Virus record (IMG/VR): IMGVR_UViG_3300050011_000408 | Span: 1-51,613 of that record | Origin: a virus | Length of the DNA: 51,613 nucleotides | Direction: 5' to 3' (one strand) | Part shown: positions 44,733-51,613 of the stretch, piece by piece | Layout of the letters: the number at the start of each line of letters is the position of its first letter | How positions within the stretch are numbered: the stretch's first letter is position 1 | The notes under the pieces: generated by a model | Told to the model about the DNA's origin: nothing | What the model saw: the letters and a program-made list of their open reading frames with translations, nothing else | The model's database searches: none | Program-made: the position numbers and the translations under genes

Positions 44733-47714
44733 ATGGCAATACTTTCTACAGGAAATCTTCTTTCCGAACAACGCTACGATATAAGCGACGCCAGGCGTGT
44801 CGAATCTGCTGTACGCAACGATTTTGATACCACTGTAACGTCCATATTCACCAATACTTCCCAAGGCTATATAATCAGAGGGTTTTATCTAAATACTGCC
44901 GGAACTATTGGTTCTGCAGCCAATAATCTACAGTTGGTTGTCGATCCAGGCGCTGTCCTCCATATTGCGGCTTCTGTCTCAGGTACGATCTTTCAGACTC
45001 CAGTTGGAACTCCACCCCAGACCCTAAACAACACCACTAATACCAATGTTTCCGGATCTTTCACCCCAGGTACCAATAATTACGTTGGAATCGACTATAA
45101 TCGTTTTGCGGATCCTACTACAGATGTGACCAAATATATTTGGAATGCTTCTGCTAACGATGACTTGCCAACCATAGCTCCTGCCGCCCAGACCCTAACT
45201 TATAAGATCGTCATAACCAATTCCGTATGGGCCGCAAACGTTCTCCCTATAGCCATAGTAAATGTGGGCTTTAATGGGGAGGTACTGTACATTACAGAGG
45301 CCAGATGGATGCTTTACAGTCTGGAGACTGGTGGCCTTAATCCTAATCCCAACTTCGTCTATCCTTGGACTGCTGGACGCCTTCAGCCTGCTACTACACT
45401 ATCCTCTCTCAATCCTGCAGCCACTCCTTTTATAGGTGGTGATAAGCAGATTACCTGTTTCAAGGATTGGGCTGATGCTATAATGACAGAATTGTTGGGA
45501 ATCAAAGGAACACCTTATTGGTTTTCCGGACCTAACGTAGGCCCTGGCGGCGGACCTTTACCAACAATTCAATCCTTGTTTCAAGATCTTGGTAATACGG
45601 TTATTACTGGCAGCGGAGAAATATCTAATGGTATTTTGCCAGACTCCGTACCTGTTTTGGCCACAACTGGAAATATTATAGCTAATAGCAACCAACTTAC
45701 TAATTTAGGTTCTACGGTAGGTTTGTTGATTGGGCAATCTATTTTTGGTAATGGCATTCGTCCAGGAAGCACAATCGTTAGTATTATTGGCACAACTGTA
45801 ACGATGTCTCAAGTTGCAGCTTTCAATGGCACTGGAATTGGTGCATCTTTTTATTCTCCTGGCGTTATTACGGCTCCTGGACAGATTAATTGGGACAAGC
45901 CGATTGATATTAGAGTTATTGGTTCTTCCCTTACATATGTTTTAGCTGCTAATCCCACTTCTACTGACATTACTCTTGCAGATGATGAAGTTGCCTACAT
46001 AGTTCTTGATAGAGAACAGGTGATTGCCCCAAATTTGATCTTTACTACCGGATCCAAAGTAGTGTCATCTGTGGGAAGCGTAGTTTGGACTACCGGACTT
46101 CTTCCTGGCGACTATATTAAAATCTCTACCGATACTACTTCTGGTTATTACCAAATTGCCCCAATAAGAGATATTACATATCCATCTGGCGGTATTCTTA
46201 GTGGCTTTGCCGTTGGACTTGCCACTGCTGTTTTGGTTGCGGATAGTACTGGTCCAACTGGCACTCAAGCGCAATTTGCTTTTGGCAGCTATTCTACTTC
46301 TCCTTTTCCTTCAACAAACAGAGACATCTTTATTGCTCCTCGTGCATTAGTCCCTGTGAATGGAAATATTTTCTGGCTATTTCTACGAGAAGATAATAGT
46401 GGCAGTCCAAGAGTATACATAAGATTTTTAGCTCAAGAACTTGACAATGGCGAATCTGTTGAGGTTAGTGGGACCACCTCTTTAGAGGTTCTCCAATATA
46501 TTGGATCTCCATCTGCTAGCACTTCTTCACCGCAATATGTGGCGACGTTGACCCCAGGATCTTTGGCCCAGATCACCAATATTACTATTGGTTCTGCTGC
46601 AACTATTACTAGTAATCAATATTTTACTCTCTATTCCGCTGGTGATTTCAGAAAATACTATGTTTGGTTCAATAAAGACGGTACTGGCGTCGATCCTATG
46701 GTTCCTGGATATAACGATCAGATCCAGGTCGCCATTTCTACTGGTATGACCAGCACTTCAGTCGCCGCAGCATTAGCCGCCGCATTCAATGCTGCACCAG
46801 ATTCCGATTTCTATGCAGTCGCCGGAGCAGGTACTGTAGTTGTAACAAATAGATCTTCTGGAGCTTCTACAAGTCCTTCCAATTTTAATGTGGGCGCACC
46901 ATTTGCCATCTCTGTGTCTCAATCTGGGACTGGAACTGGAAATTTTGTTATTAGAGATGGAGACAGCCTAACTCTCGCTATTAAGAAATTAGATGAAGCT
47001 ATCGGAGTTGCTGTAGCTCTTTACGATGAATCGATAGATATCGTTGCCTCTGGTGGAACTCCCCCAGCTACCCCTTCTAATTCCCCAGTTTCCATAAATG
47101 GACCTCTTCCTTCAGGTACAATTATCGCTCTCCCTAATAATTCTAGAATGTCGAATATTGGTGAGTTCTATGTTGTAGGAGATGGAAGACTAGAAATTTA
47201 TCTAAATGGAGTGCATCTAAGGCTGGGTGATGGGTGGTCAGAGGTAGGTGCTTTTGGGTCTTCCAGTAATTTAATTCAAATCTTAAGTACTTACGCAGAA
47301 GCCCTTGTAGTTGGCGACTATCTTGAATTCATAATTCATCCTGTCGGTGGTTCTCAGGGTCTTGGAACTCCCGGTCCTGCAGGACCAACCGGCGCAACTG
47401 GATCTCCAGGTGCAGATGCATTAAATGGCCCAATTACGATCTCTACTAAAACCTCAAACTATCCTGTCCTCTTAACGGACAAATTCTTATTGGCCGATTG
47501 TACTACTGGTCCATTAACGTTTACTCTCCCTACTGCGGCTAGTGCCATGAGCAAGGTGTTCTACTTTAAGAAGATAGGGTCTAGTTTAACTAATGCTATG
47601 ACGATACAGGCAAACGGAGCAGAACTTATCGACGGATTTAATACTAAATCTACTACAATATTGTATAAAGAATATGCAGCTGTAAGCGATGGTGTTTTTT
47701 GGTGGATTTTTTAA
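44733..47714 (+). CDS. Tail fibre protein with collagen-like segment
   Basis: 993 residues. The first 350 residues are beta-rich ('NTSQGYIIRGFYLNTAGT', 'YKIVITNSVWAANVLPIAIV'), as in fibre attachment domains. Residues ~630-700 hold the shared 'YYVWFNKDGTGVDPMVPGYN' module. Residues ~879-895 are collagen-like G-x-y repeats (GTPGPAGPTGATGSPGA), followed by a short C-terminal knob ending 'VSDGVFWWIF'. Collagen-like trimer segments plus a C-terminal knob are classic for receptor-binding fibres. Confidence 0.8.
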   Translation: MAILSTGNLLSEQRYDISDARRVESAVRNDFDTTVTSIFTNTSQGYIIRGFYLNTAGTIGSAANNLQLVVDPGAVLHIAASVSGTIFQTPVGTPPQTLNNTTNTNVSGSFTPGTNNYVGIDYNRFADPTTDVTKYIWNASANDDLPTIAPAAQTLTYKIVITNSVWAANVLPIAIVNVGFNGEVLYITEARWMLYSLETGGLNPNPNFVYPWTAGRLQPATTLSSLNPAATPFIGGDKQITCFKDWADAIMTELLGIKGTPYWFSGPNVGPGGGPLPTIQSLFQDLGNTVITGSGEISNGILPDSVPVLATTGNIIANSNQLTNLGSTVGLLIGQSIFGNGIRPGSTIVSIIGTTVTMSQVAAFNGTGIGASFYSPGVITAPGQINWDKPIDIRVIGSSLTYVLAANPTSTDITLADDEVAYIVLDREQVIAPNLIFTTGSKVVSSVGSVVWTTGLLPGDYIKISTDTTSGYYQIAPIRDITYPSGGILSGFAVGLATAVLVADSTGPTGTQAQFAFGSYSTSPFPSTNRDIFIAPRALVPVNGNIFWLFLREDNSGSPRVYIRFLAQELDNGESVEVSGTTSLEVLQYIGSPSASTSSPQYVATLTPGSLAQITNITIGSAATITSNQYFTLYSAGDFRKYYVWFNKDGTGVDPMVPGYNDQIQVAISTGMTSTSVAAALAAAFNAAPDSDFYAVAGAGTVVVTNRSSGASTSPSNFNVGAPFAISVSQSGTGTGNFVIRDGDSLTLAIKKLDEAIGVAVALYDESIDIVASGGTPPATPSNSPVSINGPLPSGTIIALPNNSRMSNIGEFYVVGDGRLEIYLNGVHLRLGDGWSEVGAFGSSSNLIQILSTYAEALVVGDYLEFIIHPVGGSQGLGTPGPAGPTGATGSPGADALNGPITISTKTSNYPVLLTDKFLLADCTTGPLTFTLPTAASAMSKVFYFKKIGSSLTNAMTIQANGAELIDGFNTKSTTILYKEYAAVSDGVFWWIF

Positions 47715-47715
47715 T

Positions 47716-48462
47716 ATGTTTGGGATATTATATATAATTACTAATAAGATTAATGGTAAAAGGTATGTTGGACAAACTATACAGACCCTGCAGAAGCGCT
47801 GGATTGCTCATTGTTGCAACAGTAATCCTAGTTCTCTAATAGGGAAATCCATCAATAAACGGGGAAAAGAAAATTTTGATATAAGAATATTATCTATATG
47901 CAATTCCTTAGAGGAAATGAATAGTAGGGAAATCTATTATATAAAATTGTTCAATACCTTGAATCCAAATGGATACAATCTAGCTCCGGGTGGAAGAAAT
48001 TCAATAACATCAAAAGAGACAAGGGTTAAACAGTCTAATTCAGCAAAAGGAAGAATAGTTTCTTTACAGACAAGAGAAAGAATATCCATTTCCAATAAGG
48101 GCAAAAAAAGAAGTTTAGACGCCATTCGTAAAACGGCAGAAAAAAATATTGGGAGAAAGGCCTCAAATGAGACTAAGGTTCGCCTATCAGAATCCCATAT
48201 GGGCTATAAAATGCCGGAATCACAAAAAAATAATATTTCAAAACACAATAAAGGCAAAAAACGCACAGTGGATCATAAGAAAAAATATTCTAATTCTAAA
48301 AATCATCTAAAGATTAAAGTTTTTTGTCCAGAGATCGATATGGTGTTTGAATCCATAGGAGCGGCAGCGGAATATACAGGTGCCTGGCGTACCAATATCG
48401 GTAAGGTATTAAGCGGAGAATTAAGAAAAACTAAAGGACTTACCTTTTCGAGGATTACCTAA
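47716..48462 (+). CDS. GIY-YIG homing endonuclease
   Basis: 248 residues from the ATG at 47716, one base after the fibre stop. 'GILYIITNKINGKRYVGQT' is the GIY-YIG catalytic motif (here GIL-Y...YVG), with 'RWIAHC' (Arg) and 'NSREIYYIKLF' (Glu) completing the nuclease site. Three DNA-binding NUMOD3-like stretches follow ('KETRVKQSNSAKGR', 'QTRERISISNKGKK', 'NETKVRLSESHMGY'), and a NUMOD1-like end ('FESIGAAAEYTGAWRTNIGK'). AT-richer and Lys/Asn-richer than its neighbours, which agrees with recent transfer between two fibre genes. Confidence 0.92.
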   Translation: MFGILYIITNKINGKRYVGQTIQTLQKRWIAHCCNSNPSSLIGKSINKRGKENFDIRILSICNSLEEMNSREIYYIKLFNTLNPNGYNLAPGGRNSITSKETRVKQSNSAKGRIVSLQTRERISISNKGKKRSLDAIRKTAEKNIGRKASNETKVRLSESHMGYKMPESQKNNISKHNKGKKRTVDHKKKYSNSKNHLKIKVFCPEIDMVFESIGAAAEYTGAWRTNIGKVLSGELRKTKGLTFSRIT

Positions 48463-48463
48463 T

Positions 48464-49294
48464 ATGTCTTATGATCCACAAGCTGTAGATACAAGTGTTT
48501 TGATCTCAACGTCCCCAGCAGGATCCACGTTGGTTGGAGATGACAATACCTATACCCATTTTACTCCCCTAACGGCTACCGTAAAAGGTGCTTTAACGGC
48601 AATCGATGCTGCTTTAGTGGGTGGTTCTTTTAGTTACGCAACTGGAAATATTACTGCGTTTACCTCTAGTGGTACTTTTACTACTCCCGTAGGTAGCTCT
48701 ACTTCCACCGTATATGGATTTCAGATCATGGGTGCTGGCGGCGGCGGCGGCGGAAGTTCTGGAACTGCTGCAGCTAGCGGTGGCGGGGGATCAGGTGCTT
48801 ATTGTGAAGGAACTTTTACGGGTATTGCACCAAGTACCGGTATTGCTGTTACTGTTGGCGTTGGTGGAACATCTGTAGCGGCTGGAACGGCGGCATCTGG
48901 TGGAACAGGTGGAACATCCAGTATTGCCGTTACCGGAACCCCAACATGTAGTGGTGGTGGCGGCGGTGCTGGCAGCAGTGCTTCTATTGGTGATTATTCC
49001 AGTTCTAGTGGTGGTTTTGGCGGTAGTGTAAGCGGATCTGGTTTCACTTTTGGATTTGGTGGTACCTATGGAATATCTAGTTTGTCAGGTATAGCCACTT
49101 CTGCTTATGGCGGAACAGGAGCTTCTTCTTATTTCGGCGGCGGTGGTCAAGCAGGAACCAATGGTGTCGGTAGTTTTGGAACTCAGCCATTCGCATATGG
49201 AGCCGGTGGGGGTGGCTGTGTTAGCATTCCTACAACGGGAGCATCTGGTGCAGGTGGCAACGGTATAGTTATTATCAGGCAGCTAACTCCATAA
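48464..49294 (+). CDS. Glycine-rich tail fibre / adhesin protein
   Basis: 276 residues, one base after the endonuclease stop. N-terminal ~75 residues beta-rich; then the tail-fibre glycine-rich domain 'YGFQIMGAGGGGGGSSGTAA' with repeated GGGG/GGTGG blocks to the C-terminus 'GASGAGGNGIVIIRQL'. This resembles polyglycine-helix adhesin tips of phage fibres, in which short loops between Gly runs bind the receptor. The four cysteines are unusual in such a domain. Confidence 0.8.
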   Translation: MSYDPQAVDTSVLISTSPAGSTLVGDDNTYTHFTPLTATVKGALTAIDAALVGGSFSYATGNITAFTSSGTFTTPVGSSTSTVYGFQIMGAGGGGGGSSGTAAASGGGGSGAYCEGTFTGIAPSTGIAVTVGVGGTSVAAGTAASGGTGGTSSIAVTGTPTCSGGGGGAGSSASIGDYSSSSGGFGGSVSGSGFTFGFGGTYGISSLSGIATSAYGGTGASSYFGGGGQAGTNGVGSFGTQPFAYGAGGGGCVSIPTTGASGAGGNGIVIIRQLTP

Positions 49295-49312
49295 AAATTT
49301 GATGGGACAATT

Positions 49313-50557
49313 ATGAAAGATGTAGACGCAAGACAATCAATTTTCAGAGGAACGCTTCAGCAGTTGGACCCTTATGCTCCTAGTCAAACTACGGATAGGG
49401 TTTATTCTGCCGATCAAACCGTAGATAAACTTTTGTCTGCTATTGATACTGATTTGACTGTTCCACTTAATGTAACCGCCAGTAATCCAGCAAGTTTGAT
49501 GGTACATGTAGGCAGTGATCTAATTGCTAATCCAGTATCTCTTAGAAATAGATCTATTAGTTTTATCAATGGTTTGATACCTGTATTTACTTCTGGAACA
49601 GTAACCTTTCCAACTACTATTAACGGAGGCTCTTCCATAAGCCAAAACACTTCCGGAACCACCTATCCCCTTACCTCCACTCTTCTGCCTTCTTCCAATT
49701 ATGTACAGGTGCTCCTATCTTTGGACCAAACTGGGAAAATAGTGGCAACCGTTGGAGTCTCCGGTGTCAGCCCATCGGCAGCTTTAGTACCAGCTCCAGT
49801 ATTGGACACTCTCCCATTTTCCTACGTCACGGTCCACAATAGTGGTGGAACTTTAGACACTATTGCCCAAAGCTTTATTTTTCAATTTTCAAACCCCACT
49901 CTTTTTCCTACCATCAATAACTCTCAACTTGCACAAATGGCACCCGATACATTGCAGGGAAACAATACTGGATCAACAACCAACCCTTCAGCCTTAACCG
50001 TAGCACAAGTCAAAGACATGTTAAACATTCCCAGCACTATAGATCTCACGGGAGCTGTTACTGGTTCCAGTTCCGTAGTTTTTGGTACGACTACCATAAA
50101 TACAACTGCTGCTGCTCTAAACATATCTCAGAGTGGTAGTACTACTACGGTAGGTACTACTACATCTTCCACCCCAGTAGAACTTATTAACACGCTCCTA
50201 TCGATAACTACGACCGGTAGAAAAGTGTGGATCGGATGTATTCCAGATGGAAGCGGAAACGATGCTTTTTTTGAAATAATAAATGGAGCCGTAGTTCAAG
50301 CTACCGTTTATGCTTTTATTTATAGGGATGGTGTAGAAATAGGAAGATTTCCTCTCAGAAATAATGCCGGAGTTAATTCTGGTAATAGCACCGACAACTC
50401 TAATGGGGTTATAGCCATTCCAGTAAGCACCATTCAGACAATAGATTTTGGAGCGACTGCAGGAGGACACACCTATGCTGTTTGGATATCGGCTCCAGAT
50501 ATCGGTATATCTACGTGTAACCTATTTTATGCCAGATTAGTGGCGTACGAACTTTAA
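49313..50557 (+). CDS. Tail fibre protein
   Basis: 414 residues. 'DTLQGNNTGSTTNPSALTVA' is the standard fibre motif 'LLGNNTGS.A.P..LT', preceded by Thr/Ser-rich beta stretches and followed by a C-terminal beta domain (KVWIGCIPDGSGNDAFFEII...AGGHTYAVWISAPDI). Last of the fibre set. Ribosome-binding site is weak (GATGGGACAATT). Trimeric beta-helix structure is expected by family. Confidence 0.75.
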   Translation: MKDVDARQSIFRGTLQQLDPYAPSQTTDRVYSADQTVDKLLSAIDTDLTVPLNVTASNPASLMVHVGSDLIANPVSLRNRSISFINGLIPVFTSGTVTFPTTINGGSSISQNTSGTTYPLTSTLLPSSNYVQVLLSLDQTGKIVATVGVSGVSPSAALVPAPVLDTLPFSYVTVHNSGGTLDTIAQSFIFQFSNPTLFPTINNSQLAQMAPDTLQGNNTGSTTNPSALTVAQVKDMLNIPSTIDLTGAVTGSSSVVFGTTTINTTAAALNISQSGSTTTVGTTTSSTPVELINTLLSITTTGRKVWIGCIPDGSGNDAFFEIINGAVVQATVYAFIYRDGVEIGRFPLRNNAGVNSGNSTDNSNGVIAIPVSTIQTIDFGATAGGHTYAVWISAPDIGISTCNLFYARLVAYEL

Positions 50558-50573
50558 AATCAGGAAATTTTTT

Positions 50574-50768
50574 ATGAAACTGGTTCTCATTAATAACAAT
50601 ATCGTTCAACTCGTAGTAATAATATCCGGAATAGATGATCCCATAATAGGCTCCGCATCTTCTGGATTTGATTCGCACGTAACATGCGATAACACGACAA
50701 GGGTGAATACCGGTTATACAGCGAATAGTGATGGTAGCTTTCAAGCGCCCGTATGCTTAAAGATCTAA
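50574..50768 (+). CDS. Small fibre-associated protein
   Basis: 64 residues: 'MKLVLINNNIVQLVVIISGI' and 'VNTGYTANSDGSFQAPVCLK'. The end 'GY....DG.F.AP' is the pattern of short proteins encoded behind tail fibres, some of which are assembly chaperones. The 3' end overlaps the next small gene by 16 bases in another frame. Assigned by motif and position only. Confidence 0.6.
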   Translation: MKLVLINNNIVQLVVIISGIDDPIIGSASSGFDSHVTCDNTTRVNTGYTANSDGSFQAPVCLKI

Positions 50769-50866
50769 AATCTCTTCTTTTATTGTCCGTAGTATTGTTG
50801 ATAGTTTACGCTATTGGCCAAGGCCTAATAGATGCCTTTGAATGTATCTCTAGCGCTTTTCGTTAG
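50753..50866 (+). CDS. 37-residue membrane microprotein
   Basis: It encodes MLKDLKSLLLLSVVLLIVYA, then 'IGQGLIDAFECISSAFR'. One membrane helix with a basic N-terminal flank. It overlaps the preceding gene by 16 bases and ends exactly one base before the convergent aminotransferase. Position after the fibres would suit a lysis-associated membrane protein, but size and lack of family make this tentative. Confidence 0.45.
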   Translation: MLKDLKSLLLLSVVLLIVYAIGQGLIDAFECISSAFR

Positions 50867-51613
50867 TTACCTTAAAGCTGCTTTAATTGCTGCCCTAGTT
50901 GTTTCCCTGGTTTGGCCCAAACTCAATCTGGCCCAAGAATCGTCTTCTCCCCAGGTATTTCCGGGTTGCCATATGATGTGGGCTTTCTCTAAAGCCTTTC
51001 TTTCGGCCTTACCTAGTTCCAATATTGAGAACATTCCTCTACTTGGCACATCCCCTTGCCCAAACCTATTGAGAAGTCTTTGCATTTCTTCCCTATTGCT
51101 GTCCAGATAGCCTGCAGAACGAAGCTCAAACCTATCTTGGTTCAAAGCACCCAAGATCTCTTCTGCAGTGCTCATAGAGAGGCTGGAAAGGCCTACGCAA
51201 CTCGCTATAACATGCTTTCCTAGACTATCAGCCAGACCGTCATCATCGGTACTAACCCAACCAAGTCTAAGTCCTGGTAATCCTAAAGTTTTTGATAAAC
51301 TCCCACACATAATACGAAAACCAGAAGGCCTATGACCACCCTTGCCATAAGTTTTGGATGCATATGCAGAATCCCAAATATCCGTAGGTTCGAATGGATA
51401 TACCAATCCCTCTGGAGCTGATGGGCTGGCGGTCAATGAAATAAAATTGTGCTCTGATAAACCAGAGACAATTAAGGATTGTTTCTTGTTCCTGTCAATC
51501 ATTATCATATCGGTCATACCGATAATGGCAGGATACATTGGATAGTGCCGTCTTTCCGTAACCACCCAATCAGTTTTCAGAGTCTTTACGGCATACAGAG
51601 CTGCATTAATAGC
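50867..51613 (-). CDS. PLP-dependent aminotransferase, class I/II-like (partial)
   Basis: The frame stays open to the right edge; 249 codons are visible with the N-terminus missing. 'CGSLSKTLGLPGLRLGWVST' is the pyridoxal-phosphate lysine motif of fold-type I aminotransferases; 'ISLTASPSAPEG' parallels the substrate-loop 'NP.NPTG' (here degenerate: SPSAPEG) and 'DIWDSAYA' holds the ring-stacking Asp/Tyr. The C-terminus 'WARLSLGQTRETT...IKAAL' ends the family fold. An aminotransferase in a phage may serve amino-sugar, nucleotide or modified-base synthesis; the rest of the neighbourhood is outside the window. Confidence 0.85.
   Translation of the reverse strand, partial: AINAALYAVKTLKTDWVVTERRHYPMYPAIIGMTDMIMIDRNKKQSLIVSGLSEHNFISLTASPSAPEGLVYPFEPTDIWDSAYASKTYGKGGHRPSGFRIMCGSLSKTLGLPGLRLGWVSTDDDGLADSLGKHVIASCVGLSSLSMSTAEEILGALNQDRFELRSAGYLDSNREEMQRLLNRFGQGDVPSRGMFSILELGKAERKALEKAHIIWQPGNTWGEDDSWARLSLGQTRETTRAAIKAALR

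Noticed and set aside
44701-44784. Short leaderless-looking frame after the 44665 promoter
   Set aside because: The 27-codon frame has no protein-like pattern and overlaps the start of the fibre gene, which has its own start at 44733 in another frame.
1-51613. CRISPR array or insertion sequence
   Set aside because: No regular repeat-spacer array and no transposase frame with terminal inverted repeats was seen; the 12-bp and 18-bp repeats are too short and irregular.

Overview
The window looks like an internal piece of a contractile-tailed (myovirus-type) bacteriophage genome with a moderately AT-rich composition. The basis is a run of recognisable baseplate and tail-fibre genes (spike, gpW/gp25-like, gpJ/gp6-like, collagen-like and glycine-rich fibres), many tightly packed small genes with ATGA/TAATG overlaps, phage nucleotide-metabolism genes (dUTPase, small class II ribonucleotide reductase), and HNH and GIY-YIG endonucleases. 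A Gram-negative host is suggested by a predicted secreted outer-membrane beta-barrel with a PagL-like C-terminus and by sigma70-like promoters (TTGAC[A/C/T]-N17-TAnnnT). No terminase, portal, capsid or polymerase gene is in the window, so host and phage genus cannot be named.

Layout. (1) 1-4697: a leftward accessory block (GP88-like, DUF932, WYL_2/SH3-like and small unknown genes), dense in the hexamer TGTGTC/GACACA, which also forms 18-bp dyads in the intergenic spaces. (2) 4698-5641: a long divergent control region without a convincing gene. (3) 5642-7687: a rightward string of small overlapping genes driven by a clear promoter. (4) 7688-8022: repeats, an inverted repeat, a promoter and a tRNA-like element. 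(5) 8023-12343: small genes, a GC-rich ~430-nt candidate structured RNA or leader (9117-9544), then a nucleotidyltransferase-to-phosphoesterase operon. (6) 12442-14106: a single gene with a terminator encoding a DUF3494 (ice-binding-like) plus chitobiase-C-type protein. (7) 14203-21183: HNH endonuclease, small membrane and zinc-ribbon proteins, class II RNR, HAD phosphatase, phosphoesterase. (8) 22738-21167: a leftward operon with a PagL-like outer-membrane protein and dUTPase. (9) 22846-50866: the tail/baseplate/fibre cluster, interrupted by reverse-strand genes that have their own promoters. (10) 50867-51613: the end of a reverse-strand PLP aminotransferase that continues past the window.

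How it fits together. The rightward genes build the baseplate (tape-measure-like, hub, spike, gp25-like, J-like) and then the fibres. The virion proteins are mosaics that share modules: three DUF3494 domains in two proteins, a roughly 70-residue 'VYTNNGQ.FTV' repeat, and a 'WYNV.GGSN' module in four proteins. One 57-bp tract is identical at DNA level between two genes 21 kb apart. Several genes embedded in, or next to, these operons are preceded by promoters whose -10 box ends only 5-8 bases before the start codon, which implies leaderless, self-contained transcription units. I could not run searches; domain names rest on recognised motifs.
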